Source of the DNA: Catelliglobosispora koreensis DSM 44566
Lineage (GTDB): Bacteria > Actinomycetota > Actinomycetes > Mycobacteriales > Micromonosporaceae
Direction of reading: 5' to 3'
Assembly (NCBI RefSeq): GCF_000379685.1
Contig: NZ_KB903272.1
Span: 372,624-436,623, forward strand
DNA length: 64,000 nucleotides
This document shows, in pieces, positions 1 through 9,258 of the stretch. Below the pieces are notes generated by a model. The model saw only the letters and a program-made list of their open reading frames with translations, searched no databases and had not been told where the DNA came from. A program made the translations under genes and the position numbers. How positions within the stretch are numbered: position 1 is the first letter of the stretch; each line of letters opens with the position of its first letter.

Positions 1-294
1 CTGGCCAAGCTGCACCAATGGCCGGCCATCTTCGCGATGATCGCTTCGCTGAACCTGTTTATCGGGTTGTTCAACCTGCTGCCGCTGCTGCCACTTGACG
101 GTGGTCACATTGCGATCGCCTGGTTCGAGCGGGTGCGGTCGTGGCTGTACAGCAAAATGAAGAAACCCGACCCCGGCCGGGTGGATTACTACAAGCTGAT
201 GCCGCTGACCTACACGGTAATCTTGATTTTCGGTGCGTTTACCGTGCTCACTATTACTGCCGACATCGTCAACCCAATCTCCCTCTTCAAGTGA
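1..294 (+). CDS. rseP: RseP/Rip1-type site-2 membrane metalloprotease, C-terminal fragment
   Basis: The gene enters from outside the window; only its last 97 codons are here. The fragment carries [10 protein letters not shown], the second metal-site motif of S2P (M50) proteases, in which the Asp is a zinc ligand, followed by a final hydrophobic segment ([20 protein letters not shown]). The HExxH motif and PDZ domain would lie upstream. These proteases cut membrane-anchored anti-sigma factors. The next gene, ispG, starts 7 bp after the stop, the same rip1-gcpE order as in M. tuberculosis (Rv2869c-Rv2868c). Confidence 0.9.
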   Translation: MAKLHQWPAIFAMIASLNLFIGLFNLLPLLPLDGGHIAIAWFERVRSWLYSKMKKPDPGRVDYYKLMPLTYTVILIFGAFTVLTITADIVNPISLFK

Positions 295-301
295 GAGTGC
301 C

Positions 302-1465
302 GTGACTGCGATCAACCTTGGAATGCCGGCCACCCCGCCACCGCCGCTAGCTCCCCGCCGGGAGTCTCGCCGGCTGATGGTGGGCAGCGTGCCCGTCGGT
401 GGCGGTGCCCCGGTGAGTGTGCAGTCGATGACGACGACGCTGACCTCCGACGTGAATGCCACGCTTCAGCAGATTGCGGAATTAGCGACGTCGGGCTGCC
501 AGATCGTCCGGGTGGCCGTGCCGTCGCAAGACGATGTCCTGGCGCTGCCGGCGATCGCGAAGAAGTCGCCGATCCCGGTGATCGCCGACATTCACTTCCA
601 GCCCAAGTACGTGTTCGCCGCGATCGACGCGGGCTGTGCCGCGGTCCGGGTGAACCCGGGCAACATCAAGCAGTTCGACGACAAGGTCAAGGAAATCGCC
701 GCAGCCGCTGCCAGCGCTGGCGTTCCGATCCGCATCGGTGTGAACGCGGGTTCGCTGGACAAGCGGCTGCTGCAGAAGTATGGCCGCCCCACGGCTGAGG
801 CTCTGGTGGAGTCGGCGCTTTGGGAATGCTCATTGTTCGAAGAGCATGGCTTCCGCGACATCAAGATTTCGGTCAAGCACAACGACCCGGTCGTGATGAT
901 CAGGGCTTATCGCTTGCTGGCCCAGCAGTGTGACTATCCGCTGCACCTGGGCGTGACCGAGGCGGGCCCATCGTTCCAGGGCACTGTGAAGTCGTCTGTC
1001 GCGTTTGGAGCGTTGCTCGCCGAAGGGATTGGCGACACGATCCGGGTTTCGCTTAGCGCGCCACCGGTCGAAGAGATCAAGGTGGGCAACGCGATCCTGG
1101 AATCGCTGGGGCTCAAGGAACGTGGCCTGGAGATCATCTCGTGCCCGTCCTGTGGCCGGGCTCAGGTCGACGTCTACACCTTGGCTGAGCAGGTCACCGC
1201 GGCTCTTGAAGGCTTCCCCGCGCCGCTGCGCGTCGCCGTCATGGGCTGTGTCGTCAACGGCCCGGGCGAGGCTCGCGAGGCTGACCTCGGCGTCGCTTCC
1301 GGCAACGGCAAGGGCCAGATCTTCGTGAAGGGCGAGGTCATCAAGACCGTGCCGGAATCACTGATCGTGGAAACCCTGGTTGAGGAAGCCCTCAAGATCG
1401 CGGCTGAGATGGGCATCTCGCTGGACGATGAGCCAGCCGGTGGTGCCCTGGTGAGCGTTCACTGA
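302..1465 (+). CDS. ispG: 4-hydroxy-3-methylbut-2-en-1-yl diphosphate synthase (IspG/GcpE)
   Basis: 387 aa. IspG makes HMBPP from MEcPP in the non-mevalonate isoprenoid pathway. The N-terminal TIM-barrel half begins after a Pro-rich leader ([20 protein letters not shown]). The C-terminal half has the 4Fe-4S ligands CPSCGR and [10 protein letters not shown]. The GTG at 302 is chosen because it follows the upstream stop closely and gives the usual family length. An in-frame ATG at 233 would overlap rseP by about 60 bp. It probably forms an operon with rseP. Confidence 0.97.
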   Translation: MTAINLGMPATPPPPLAPRRESRRLMVGSVPVGGGAPVSVQSMTTTLTSDVNATLQQIAELATSGCQIVRVAVPSQDDVLALPAIAKKSPIPVIADIHFQPKYVFAAIDAGCAAVRVNPGNIKQFDDKVKEIAAAAASAGVPIRIGVNAGSLDKRLLQKYGRPTAEALVESALWECSLFEEHGFRDIKISVKHNDPVVMIRAYRLLAQQCDYPLHLGVTEAGPSFQGTVKSSVAFGALLAEGIGDTIRVSLSAPPVEEIKVGNAILESLGLKERGLEIISCPSCGRAQVDVYTLAEQVTAALEGFPAPLRVAVMGCVVNGPGEAREADLGVASGNGKGQIFVKGEVIKTVPESLIVETLVEEALKIAAEMGISLDDEPAGGALVSVH

Positions 1466-1468
1466 CCT

Positions 1469-2014
1469 TTACTCGGCAGCGAGAATGGCGTAGAGCTTGC
1501 GTTTAGTCTCGTTCAGCACTTCTAGTGCCTGACGGCGCTGGTCAGTGCTGCCCGCTGTGCCGACCTGGCGCATCGCGTTCATGATGCCCATGGCGGCCTC
1601 GCGGAACTGCTGCAACTCGTCGATCTGGCCCTGGTCGAACCGCTGCCAGGGCTGGCCCGCGGACTCGGCCTGGGTGCGGCCCGGCTCGGTGAGGGTGAAG
1701 CGCTTGCGGCCACCCGTTTCTTCACTGACGATCAGGCCCTCGTCTTCGAGGAGCTGAAGCGTCGGATAGATCGAGCCCGGGCTGGGGCGCCAGAAGCCGC
1801 CCGTGCGCTGTTCAAGCTCGGAAATCATTTCGTAGCCGTGCATCGGCCGCTCGGCCAGCAGAGCTAGCACCGCGGCGCGGGTGTCGCCCCGGCGTCCGCG
1901 TCCTCTGCCGTGCCCGTGGCCCCGGCCGTGTCCCATGCCGCCTTCAAACGGCGGGAATCCGGGGAATCCGCGCCGGAATCGGCGGCCCTGTTCATGTCTG
2001 TGTGGGCTAAACAT
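1469..2014 (-). CDS. PadR-family transcriptional regulator
   Basis: 181 aa. It starts with a His/Arg/Gly-rich tail (residues 1-43, with GHGRGHGHGRGRGRR). A PadR winged helix follows at about residues 44-125 (AVLALLAERPMHGYEMISEL, SIYPTLQLLEDEGLI), then a short helical C-terminus for dimerisation. Start at 2014 follows a strong AAGGAG. It is convergent with ispG (3-bp gap) and separates ispG from the GNAT gene that is its neighbour in mycobacteria, so it looks like an insertion. The target is unknown; autoregulation through the upstream palindrome is likely. Confidence 0.9.
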   Translation of the reverse strand: MFSPHRHEQGRRFRRGFPGFPPFEGGMGHGRGHGHGRGRGRRGDTRAAVLALLAERPMHGYEMISELEQRTGGFWRPSPGSIYPTLQLLEDEGLIVSEETGGRKRFTLTEPGRTQAESAGQPWQRFDQGQIDELQQFREAAMGIMNAMRQVGTAGSTDQRRQALEVLNETKRKLYAILAAE

Positions 2015-2059
2015 CTTTACTCCTTGGGTAAGTATCGCGATCGGTTCGCGATGCGTTAA

Positions 2060-2080
2060 CGATATATCGGAACTGTATCG
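2060..2080. promoter_or_regulatory. Candidate PadR operator between padR and the GNAT gene
   Basis: A perfect 10-bp palindrome CGATATATCG (2060-2069) is followed 6 bp later by another TATCG half (2076-2080). It sits 46 bp upstream of the padR start and 58 bp upstream of the divergent GNAT gene, so one site could control both. AT-rich inverted repeats are typical PadR targets. That this regulator binds here is inference from position. Confidence 0.5.
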
Positions 2081-2137
2081 AGAGTCAACCAGACGGTTCG
2101 GTAGGCATGGTGTGACGGTGCTTACTAGTCTTGAGGC

Positions 2138-2974
2138 ATGCTCACGGTGCCGGTGCGGCAACTCCTTGAACCTGACCGGGCGGTGGTGAAGCGTCTGCTG
2201 GACGCTCATCCCATCGCCTCGGCGCAGGTCGCTGAGCGCATCGGGGCACGGGGCCTGGGCTGGCGGGCCGACGGCAGACTCTTCGGCTATGGCACGGGCC
2301 GCGCGCCTGAGGCATTGCTGTGGTGCGGTGGTCAGGTCACACCGCTCGGAGCTGACGACAAGGCGATCGCCGCGTTCGCGGATCTGGTGTCTGGCTGGCC
2401 GCGCGCGGGCGCATCGGTCGTTGGTTCGGCCGAGGCCGTGCTCGCGTTGTGGGAAAAGCTGCGCCCGTCGTGGGGTCCAGAGCGGACGGTCCGCGCGGAG
2501 CAGCCGTTGCTCATGGTGGACAGGTCGCCGTCACGGGCCGCCGATCCGCTCGTCCGTCCGGTTAGGACAGACGAAGTGGACGTGCTGTTCCCAGCCGCGG
2601 TCGCCATGTACACCGAAGAAGTAGGCGTGTCACCGGTGTCTGACGATGGCGGGCGTTCTTATCGGGTACGCGTCGCGGAGATCGTGCGCAGTGGGCGCGC
2701 GTTCGCACGCATTCTCGACGGCCAAGTCGTGTTCAAGGCCGAGCTCGCGGTGGTGACGAAGCATACGGCGCAAGTCCAGGGCGTGTGGGTGCATCCCGAA
2801 TATCGCGGCCGTGGCATCGGGTCGGCTGGAATGGCTGCTGTGGTGCGGGAAGCGCTGCGCCGGTTCGCGCCTTCGGTGAGCTTGTATGTCAACGCGTTCA
2901 ATGAGCCGGCGCGTCACGTCTATGACCGGCTCGGCTTCCGAAGAGTCGGCACGTTCGCGACCGTTCTGTTCTAG
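2138..2974 (+). CDS. DUF4081-GNAT N-acetyltransferase (Rv2867c-like)
   Basis: 278 aa. The N-terminal half (about 1-125) matches the DUF4081-type domain that precedes GNAT in this actinobacterial family. The C-terminal GNAT fold (about 135-275) carries the acetyl-CoA loop VQGVWVHPEYRGRGIGSAG, followed by LYVNAFNEPARHVYDRLGFR. In M. tuberculosis the homologous gene directly follows gcpE, and here only padR intervenes. ATG at 2138 is used. The substrate is unknown. Confidence 0.88.
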   Translation: MLTVPVRQLLEPDRAVVKRLLDAHPIASAQVAERIGARGLGWRADGRLFGYGTGRAPEALLWCGGQVTPLGADDKAIAAFADLVSGWPRAGASVVGSAEAVLALWEKLRPSWGPERTVRAEQPLLMVDRSPSRAADPLVRPVRTDEVDVLFPAAVAMYTEEVGVSPVSDDGGRSYRVRVAEIVRSGRAFARILDGQVVFKAELAVVTKHTAQVQGVWVHPEYRGRGIGSAGMAAVVREALRRFAPSVSLYVNAFNEPARHVYDRLGFRRVGTFATVLF

Positions 2975-3009
2975 CATCGCTACTGACAGTAGTTAGGCGA
3001 CGACTAGAG

Positions 3010-3531
3010 GTGAACACCCCGATGGGGCGGATCGTAAAACAGCTCTCTGACACCACCAGCAAGTACTACTGGTATCCCGGAGAGAAGGAGGAGTGGATCC
3101 GCGCCGTAGTCGCCTTGGCAGTTGGCGGCGGATCAGCCGCCTTGCTCATGCTCATCACACGTAACAGCCTCGCGGCGGTCGTCGTTGGCTGCTCTGCCAC
3201 GCTCGCCGTCGCCGGCTTCAACTTCGGCCGGCGCGACGCTAAGGCACTGGCTGGTTTTCCCGATATGAATGACAAGGCGGCCCGGCGGGCCGCTGTCGCC
3301 TATTCGGGGCGCGCGTTCTGGCGCGGCATGGTGCAAGGCCTCGCCGCCGCGTTCGCCGCGATCATCGTGCTGAACATGGTCCACAGTGGATGGTTGGCCG
3401 ACTGGGTGCTGCCATTGCTGCCCGCGGCCGTCGGCGCGCTGGGCCATCAGGCGGGCATGGTCTGGGACCGGCTGGGCACCACGGTCGCCGCGCCGAAGCC
3501 AGCGGCAAAGCCGGAGACTGTTGCCGAATGA
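3010..3531 (+). CDS. Four-TM membrane protein of unknown function
   Basis: 173 aa, not recognised. It has a polar N-terminus (about 1-30, with YYWYPGEKEEW), then hydrophobic segments near residues 32-52, 55-75, 100-122 and 126-150, and a short Ala/Lys/Pro-rich cytosolic-looking tail. The start is GTG at 3010, preceded by AGAGG. It lies 35 bp after the GNAT gene and 26 bp before glnA4, so it may be co-transcribed with either. No enzymatic motif is visible. Confidence 0.75.
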   Translation: MNTPMGRIVKQLSDTTSKYYWYPGEKEEWIRAVVALAVGGGSAALLMLITRNSLAAVVVGCSATLAVAGFNFGRRDAKALAGFPDMNDKAARRAAVAYSGRAFWRGMVQGLAAAFAAIIVLNMVHSGWLADWVLPLLPAAVGALGHQAGMVWDRLGTTVAAPKPAAKPETVAE

Positions 3532-3557
3532 CCGGCTGACCGGTAGACCTGTGACCT

Positions 3558-4901
3558 ATGTGGTCAGCCGAGCAACTGCGGGCACGCGTCGATACCGGCG
3601 AGATCGATACCGTCATCCTTGCGATGACCGACATGCAGGGACGGCTGCAGGGCAAGCGGTTACACGCCCGGTATTTCGTCGATGAGGTGCTGCGGCACGG
3701 CAGCGAAGCCTGCAACTACCTCCTCGCCGTCGACGTCGAGATGACGCCGGTCGCCGGCTACGACGTTTCCGGATGGGAGCGTGGTTATGGCGACTTCGTC
3801 CTGACGCCTGACCTCGCGACCCTTCGGCCGATACCTTGGCTTCCCGGCACCGCCCTTGTGCTAGCCGATGTGTCCGGTCACGACGGTGCGCCCGTAAGCG
3901 TTTCGCCACGGCAGATCCTGCGCAAGCAGATCGCGCGCCTGACCGAACGCGGGCTCATCCCCTATGTGGGCACCGAACTCGAATTCATCGTGTTCCAGGA
4001 AACCTTTGAAGAAGCCCAGATTAAGGGGTACAGGGGCCTCACGCCCGCGAACGGATACAACGTCGATTACTCCCTGTTGGGCACGAGCCGCGTAGAGCCA
4101 TTGCTGCGTGCCATCAGGCTGGGCATGGCGGGCGCGGGCCTGGAGCCCGAAAGCGCTAAGGGCGAGTGCAACCTGGGCCAGCACGAGATCGCGTTCAAAT
4201 ACGCCGAAGCGTTGCGGACCGCCGATCAGCACGCCCTTTACAAGCACGGTGCCAAGGAAATCGCCGCACAGCTGGGGTTGTCGCTGACGTTCATGGCCAA
4301 GCCCAACCAGCGTGAGGGCAACTCGTGTCACGTGCACTTCTCGGTGCGCTCGGCGGCGGGGGAGCCGGTGCTCGCCCGCGGTGCCGCGCTGTCCAAGCTC
4401 GGTGAGCATTTCGTGGCCGGACTGCTCGCCACGACGGCCGAGTTCAGTGTGCTTTACGCCCCAAACATCAACTCCTACAAGCGATTCCAGCCTGGTTCAT
4501 TCGCACCGACGGCATTGCGCTGGGGCCGCGACAATCGCACGTGCGCGGTGCGGCTAGTGGGGCATGACCAATCACTGCGGGCCGAGCACCGGCTTCCGGG
4601 CGGTGACGTCAATCCCTACCTTGCCATCGCGGGCCTGATCGCCGGGGCGCTGCACGGCATCGACAATGAGCTGGAGCTAGAGCCCGCCTTCACCGGCAAC
4701 GCCTATGACGACGCCACGGCGCAACGGGTGCCCGCGACACTGCGCGAGGCGCAAAACCGGTGGCTGAGTTCGCAAATCGCGGCCGAGGCGTTTGGTGCCG
4801 ATGTCGTGAAGCATTACGCGCACGCGGCCGGTGTCGAGCTGGCCGCCTATGAAGCGGCTGTCACTGACTGGGAACTGGTCCGGGGGTTTGAGCGACTGTG
4901 A
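3558..4901 (+). CDS. glnA4: Glutamine synthetase-like gamma-glutamyl ligase (GlnA4/PuuA type)
   Basis: 447 aa. It has the glutamine-synthetase fold: a beta-grasp domain at about 1-110, then the catalytic domain with metal-binding GTELEFIVF, ESAKGECNLGQHEI and NSCHVHFSV, and the ATP/glutamate region near RVPATLREAQNRW. The divergent N-terminus and the neighbours point to a gamma-glutamyl-polyamine or -ethanolamine ligase, not nitrogen-assimilating GS. M. tuberculosis glnA4 (Rv2860c) sits in the same neighbourhood. Its stop overlaps the next start by 4 bp (GTGA). The amine substrate is inferred, not known. Confidence 0.9.
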   Translation: MWSAEQLRARVDTGEIDTVILAMTDMQGRLQGKRLHARYFVDEVLRHGSEACNYLLAVDVEMTPVAGYDVSGWERGYGDFVLTPDLATLRPIPWLPGTALVLADVSGHDGAPVSVSPRQILRKQIARLTERGLIPYVGTELEFIVFQETFEEAQIKGYRGLTPANGYNVDYSLLGTSRVEPLLRAIRLGMAGAGLEPESAKGECNLGQHEIAFKYAEALRTADQHALYKHGAKEIAAQLGLSLTFMAKPNQREGNSCHVHFSVRSAAGEPVLARGAALSKLGEHFVAGLLATTAEFSVLYAPNINSYKRFQPGSFAPTALRWGRDNRTCAVRLVGHDQSLRAEHRLPGGDVNPYLAIAGLIAGALHGIDNELELEPAFTGNAYDDATAQRVPATLREAQNRWLSSQIAAEAFGADVVKHYAHAAGVELAAYEAAVTDWELVRGFERL

Positions 4902-6193
4902 GGATCATCAATCCGGCGACGGAAGAGGAAATCGCGGTCGTCGCGCCCGGCGATGTGGAGGCAACCGTTGCTTTGGCGCGCAAGGCATTTGTGTCATGGC
5001 GCGACGTCGCGCCAGGGGAGCGGGCCCGGCTCCTGCGTTTGTTCGCCTCCAAAGTGGAGGAGCACCTTGACGAGCTGGCACAGCTCGAGATGGCCAACGC
5101 TGGGCACTCAGAAGGCAACGCGCGCTGGGAGGCAGGCAACGTACGCGATCTGCTGAACTATTACTCCGGTGCGCCAGAACGCTTGTGTGGCAGGCAGATT
5201 CCGGTCGCCAACGGCTGGGACGTGACGTTTCACGAGCCGCTCGGTGTCGTGGGCGTCATCGTCCCCTGGAACTTCCCGATGCCGATCGCGGCGTGGGGCT
5301 TCGCCCCGGCGCTCGCGGCCGGCAACACGGTCATCGTCAAACCGGCCGAGCTGACCCCGCTGACGGCACTGAAGCTCGGTGAGATCGCCAATGAAGTGCT
5401 GCCCGAGGGCGTGCTGCAGATCCTTCCCGGGCACGGGTCTGAGGTTGGTGCCGCTCTCGTCAAGCACCCTGACGTGCGCAAGATCTGTTTCACCGGCTCG
5501 GTCGAAGTGGGCAAGCAGATCATGGCGGCCTGTGCCGACGACCTCACTCGCGTGACCCTCGAACTGGGCGGAAAGTCAGCCACGATCTTGTTTGGCGACG
5601 CCGATCTGGCTAAGGCCGCCAAAGCCCTGCCTGACGCGGTCTTCGACAACGCGGGTCAGGACTGCTGCGCGCGGTCGCGATTGCTAGTGGAGCGACGGGT
5701 ATACGACGAGTTTCTGTCGCTCCTCAAGCCACACGTGGAAAGCTATGAGTGCATTCCCCTCATCTCCGCGGAGCAGCGAGAACGCGTGAAGTCCTATGTG
5801 GACAACCCATTGATCCAGGCCCCGGTCAAGACCGGTAAAGGCTTCTGGTTTCCGGCGACCGTCCTCGCAGCGGGCGAGCGCGACTGGAACGAGGAGATCT
5901 TCGGCCCGGTGCTCAGCGTGCTCCCGTTTGACACCGAGGAAGAGGCGGTCCGGCTAGCCAACGACACCGAATTTGGGCTGTCCGGATCGGTGTGGACGCG
6001 CGATGTTGGCCGGGCGCTGCGGGTCTCACGCGCGGTCGAGGCTGGCGTGATCAGTGTCAACTCGCACTCGTCAGTGCGTTATTGGACGCCGTTTGGTGGG
6101 GTAAAACAATCTGGACTGGGTCGCGAACTCGGCCCCGACGCCCCACTAGCGTTCACCGAAACCAAGAACATCTTCATAAGCACAGAGGAGTAG
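4898..6193 (+). CDS. aldC: NAD(P)-dependent aldehyde dehydrogenase (AldC-like), short form
   Basis: 431 aa, shorter than the usual 455-490. Visible residues are PWNFP (Asn125), LELGGKS (Glu222) and GQDCCA (Cys256, catalytic). The likely role is oxidation of gamma-glutamyl-aminoaldehyde in the operon's amine pathway. The shortening lies between about residues 278 and 315. There the usual VGDP...MGPLIS stretch is reduced to ESYECIPLIS, and the loop before GFWFPATVL is also trimmed. The catalytic residues flank the gap and remain, so it may be active. GTG start overlaps the glnA4 stop. Confidence 0.92.
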   Translation: MRIINPATEEEIAVVAPGDVEATVALARKAFVSWRDVAPGERARLLRLFASKVEEHLDELAQLEMANAGHSEGNARWEAGNVRDLLNYYSGAPERLCGRQIPVANGWDVTFHEPLGVVGVIVPWNFPMPIAAWGFAPALAAGNTVIVKPAELTPLTALKLGEIANEVLPEGVLQILPGHGSEVGAALVKHPDVRKICFTGSVEVGKQIMAACADDLTRVTLELGGKSATILFGDADLAKAAKALPDAVFDNAGQDCCARSRLLVERRVYDEFLSLLKPHVESYECIPLISAEQRERVKSYVDNPLIQAPVKTGKGFWFPATVLAAGERDWNEEIFGPVLSVLPFDTEEEAVRLANDTEFGLSGSVWTRDVGRALRVSRAVEAGVISVNSHSSVRYWTPFGGVKQSGLGRELGPDAPLAFTETKNIFISTEE

Positions 6194-6940
6194 GTGTTGC
6201 GGCGCTTGGAAGGGCGGGTCGCGGTCATCACTGGTGCGTCCAGTGGGATCGGAGCGGCCACGGCTAAGAGATTCACTGAGGAAGGCGCGCATGTGGTGCA
6301 CGCCGACCTCAATCCACCCCCGGACGGCGGCGATTTCGTCAAGTGCGACGTATCCGTCGAAGACGAGGTAAAAGCGCTATTCGATGGCGTCGTGCAAAGG
6401 CACGGCCGCGTTGATATCGCGTTCAACAACGCTGGCATTTCCCCGCCCGATGACGACTCCATCTTGGACACCGGTCTCGAAGCGTGGGAACGTGTGATGA
6501 AAGTCAACGCGACGAGCGTCTACTTTTGCTGCAAATACGTCTTGCCGCACATGCTTGCCGCTGGTAAAGGCTCCATTATTAACACGGCTAGCTTTGTTGC
6601 CCTACTGGGCGCGGCCACGAGCCAGATCGCTTACACCGCGAGCAAGGGTGCCGTCCTATCGATGTCCCGTGAGCTGGGCGTTCAGTTTGCCCGGTCGGGA
6701 GTCCGGGTGAACGCGCTATGCCCCGGACCGGTGGCGACCCCACTGCTGATGGAGCTTTTCGCCAAGGATCCGGACCGTGCGGCTCGCCGTCTCGTCCACG
6801 TGCCAATGGGCCGATTTGCTGAGCCCGCTGAGATAGCCGCGGCGGTAGCGTTCCTGGCCAGTGACGATGCTTCATTCATTACCGCCTCCCAGTTCGTTGT
6901 GGACGGGGGCATTACCGGGGCTTATGTGACGCCGTTGTGA
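6194..6940 (+). CDS. Short-chain dehydrogenase/reductase (Rv2857c-like)
   Basis: 248 aa, classical SDR. It has the cofactor loop TGASSGIG (residues 13-20), an NNAG motif, a catalytic Ser-Tyr-Lys set (NTASFVALLG, YTASKGA) and the C-terminal VDGGITGAY. GTG at 6194 directly abuts the aldC stop codon, with an upstream GAGGAG. It is translationally coupled to both neighbours (4-bp overlap downstream), so it belongs to the glnA4-aldC pathway. It may oxidise or reduce a pathway intermediate; the substrate cannot be read from the sequence. Confidence 0.92.
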   Translation: MLRRLEGRVAVITGASSGIGAATAKRFTEEGAHVVHADLNPPPDGGDFVKCDVSVEDEVKALFDGVVQRHGRVDIAFNNAGISPPDDDSILDTGLEAWERVMKVNATSVYFCCKYVLPHMLAAGKGSIINTASFVALLGAATSQIAYTASKGAVLSMSRELGVQFARSGVRVNALCPGPVATPLLMELFAKDPDRAARRLVHVPMGRFAEPAEIAAAVAFLASDDASFITASQFVVDGGITGAYVTPL

Positions 6941-7674
6941 GCGATGTGAACAGACCACTAATCGGGATCACCACCTACGTCAACCAGACTCAATTCATCG
7001 TTTATGACACGCTGGCCGCGGTGCTGCCGTGGGCCTACGTGGAGCAGGTCCGGATGGCCGGTGGCCGGCCGGTGCTCATCCCGCCGATGCCAGACGGTGG
7101 GGTAGAAGTACTTGAGGGTCTCGATGGCATCATCATCGCCGGTGGCGCCGACGTGGAGCCGTCTCGCTATGGCGAGCGCCCGCACCCCACCGTGCACACG
7201 AGCCCGGTCCGCGACGCGGGAGAGCTCCCGCTCGTGAAAGCCGCTCTGCACAACGGTGTTCCGATCCTGGGCGTGTGCCGGGGCATGCAGGTCATGGCGG
7301 TCGCTTCGGGCGGCCGGCTGCACCAGCACCTGCCCGAGGCCGTCGGCCACGAAGGGCACAGCATGCCGGGAGTGCTCAAGACCTACAACGAACACAAGGT
7401 GCGCTTCGCGACCGGATCCAAGTGCCGTGAGCTGTTTGGCGCCGACGCGATCGTCAACTCCTATCACCACCAAGGCGTCGCCGACCCGGGCAAGCTGACT
7501 CCCGTGGGCTGGTGCCCCGATGACGAGCTCATCGAGGCGCTGGAGCACCCGGATCACCCGTTCGCCATTGGTGTGCAATGGCATCCGGAGGACATGGAGT
7601 CACCGGCACTGTTCGTGGCGCTGGTGTCAGCCGCGGCACAACTGAAGTCGAAGACTTCTTACGTCACCGTGTGA
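6937..7674 (+). CDS. Class I glutamine amidotransferase-like gamma-glutamyl hydrolase (PuuD type)
   Basis: 245 aa, peptidase C26/PuuD fold. The nucleophile elbow is ILGVCRGMQ (Cys), and the His-Glu pair is in GVQWHPEDME. The likely reaction removes the gamma-glutamyl group at the end of the amine pathway, returning glutamate. GTG start overlaps the SDR stop by 4 bp. The order ligase, dehydrogenase, SDR, hydrolase is the same set of genes as Rv2857c-Rv2860c. There is no synthetase partner domain, so it acts as a free hydrolase. Confidence 0.92.
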   Translation: MSDVNRPLIGITTYVNQTQFIVYDTLAAVLPWAYVEQVRMAGGRPVLIPPMPDGGVEVLEGLDGIIIAGGADVEPSRYGERPHPTVHTSPVRDAGELPLVKAALHNGVPILGVCRGMQVMAVASGGRLHQHLPEAVGHEGHSMPGVLKTYNEHKVRFATGSKCRELFGADAIVNSYHHQGVADPGKLTPVGWCPDDELIEALEHPDHPFAIGVQWHPEDMESPALFVALVSAAAQLKSKTSYVTV

Positions 7675-7690
7675 GCCGTAAGCTCGCCTG

Positions 7691-8248
7691 ATGGGCAAGG
7701 TTTACGAAGCAATTGATGACCGGATCCACGCTTTTCTGCTAGCCCAGAAGATCTTCTTTGTCGCGACCGCACCGTCTGGATCGGACGGTCACGTCAACGT
7801 TTCGCCTAAAGGGCTATCAGGCTGTTTCGCCGTGCTTGACCCGCTAAAGGTCGCCTACCTGGAATATGGCGGGTCAGGCATTGAAACGATCGCCCACTTG
7901 CGTGACAACGGCCGCATCGTGCTCATGTTCTGTGCCTTTGACGGTCCGCCGAAGATCTACCGTTTGCACGGGCGGGGGCGCGAAGTCCTGTGGGACGACC
8001 CTCAGTTCCCGGAGCTGATGCGAAACTTCCCCGAGCCCAAGCACTGGGGCGCGCGCAGTGTCATCGTTGTCGATGTCGAGCGGGTGTCTGACTCGTGCGG
8101 CTATGGCGTGCCGCTCATGGATTACACCGGCGACCGCGATCTGCTTAACCAATTCTGGGACAACAAGGACGAGGAACAGCGCCTGCACTACCTCCACACG
8201 CGCAACGCCACCAGCATCGACGGTGTGCCTGTCCTAGCTGCGGACTAA
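7691..8248 (+). CDS. Pyridoxamine 5'-phosphate oxidase-like flavin/F420 split-barrel protein
   Basis: 185 aa. The split beta-barrel signature at the N-terminus is [20 protein letters not shown], followed by [25 protein letters not shown], typical of PPOX-type FMN/F420 proteins. It starts 16 bp after the hydrolase gene and ends 10 bp before map, inside a block where mycobacteria have no such gene. The role is unknown. A redox step in the amine pathway is possible but is only suggested by position. Confidence 0.88.
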   Translation: MGKVYEAIDDRIHAFLLAQKIFFVATAPSGSDGHVNVSPKGLSGCFAVLDPLKVAYLEYGGSGIETIAHLRDNGRIVLMFCAFDGPPKIYRLHGRGREVLWDDPQFPELMRNFPEPKHWGARSVIVVDVERVSDSCGYGVPLMDYTGDRDLLNQFWDNKDEEQRLHYLHTRNATSIDGVPVLAAD

Positions 8249-8258
8249 AGTCTTAGCC

Positions 8259-9134
8259 ATGTCAGCGGAACGTGCTCACCTAGTACCCGGAAAAATCTCT
8301 CCTTGGCGGGAGGTGCCCGCGAGCATTCCGAGGCCGGAATATGTCGGCCGCAAGCGTGCCGCGGCCTGGACCGGCCCACACACCCAGACCGAGGAAACCC
8401 TGGAAAAGATGCGGGTTGCCGGGCGGCTGGCGGCGCAGGCGGTTCAGCTGGCTGGGGAGCATTGCAAGCCGGGTGTGACGACCGACGAGATCGACGCTGT
8501 GGTGCATGAGTTCCTGGTCGATAACGGGGCTTACCCGTCGACTCTGGGCTATCCGGGCCGCAATGTGCCGCCGTTCCCCAAGTCCTGCTGCACCAGCCTC
8601 AATGAGGTTATCTGTCACGGCATCCCCGACTCGACCGTGCTCGAAGACGGCGACATCATCAACATCGATGTCACGGCCTTCCTGAACGGGGTGCACGGCG
8701 ACACGGACGCCACGTTCTGTGTGGGCACCGTCAGCGAGGAGGCACGGCTGCTCGTCGAGCGCACCCACGAGGCCACCATGCGTGGCATCAAGGCGGTCGC
8801 GCCGGGCAGGCCGATCGGTGTCGTCGGGCGGGTCATCGAGTCCTATGCCAAGCGCTTTGGTTACGGCGTGGTGCGTGACTTTGGTGGGCACGGCATCGGT
8901 GAGGCGTTCCACAGTGGACTGTTCGTGCCGCACTACGACAGCCCTGACGCGACAACCGTGATGGTCCCGGGCATGACCTTCACGATCGAGCCGATGATCA
9001 CGCTCGGCGGCATCAGCTATGACGTCTGGCCCGACAAGTGGACCGTTACCACCAAGGACCGCAAATGGACCGCTCAGTTTGAGCACACTGTTGTCGTGAC
9101 CGAGTCAGGTTATGAGATCCTGACCTTGCCATGA
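8259..9134 (+). CDS. map: Type I methionine aminopeptidase
   Basis: 291 aa, with a roughly 45-residue N-terminal extension typical of MapB-type enzymes (M. tuberculosis Rv2861c). It removes initiator Met from nascent proteins. All five metal ligands are visible: NIDVT (Asp), GDTDATF (Asp), GHGIGEAFH (His), TIEPMI (Glu) and QFEHTV (Glu). The extension has [20 protein letters not shown], which in related enzymes binds ribosomal or SH3-like partners. The stop codon overlaps an ATG at 9131 (ATGA), relevant to the next gene. Confidence 0.96.
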   Translation: MSAERAHLVPGKISPWREVPASIPRPEYVGRKRAAAWTGPHTQTEETLEKMRVAGRLAAQAVQLAGEHCKPGVTTDEIDAVVHEFLVDNGAYPSTLGYPGRNVPPFPKSCCTSLNEVICHGIPDSTVLEDGDIINIDVTAFLNGVHGDTDATFCVGTVSEEARLLVERTHEATMRGIKAVAPGRPIGVVGRVIESYAKRFGYGVVRDFGGHGIGEAFHSGLFVPHYDSPDATTVMVPGMTFTIEPMITLGGISYDVWPDKWTVTTKDRKWTAQFEHTVVVTESGYEILTLP

Positions 9135-9258
9135 GCGTGGGCTTGCCCCGAGCGAGTCGAAGTCGCAGGTTGAACTCGTCGCGGCGACCGGATGGAGCGA
9201 GGTTGAGCGGGTTGAGCACGAACATGCCGATATTTCGGGCGGCTGGCTGCGGCCAGCC

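Noticed and set aside
233-301. ATG at 233 as ispG start
   Set aside because: It would overlap rseP by about 60 bp and add non-family residues; GTG 302 gives the standard length.
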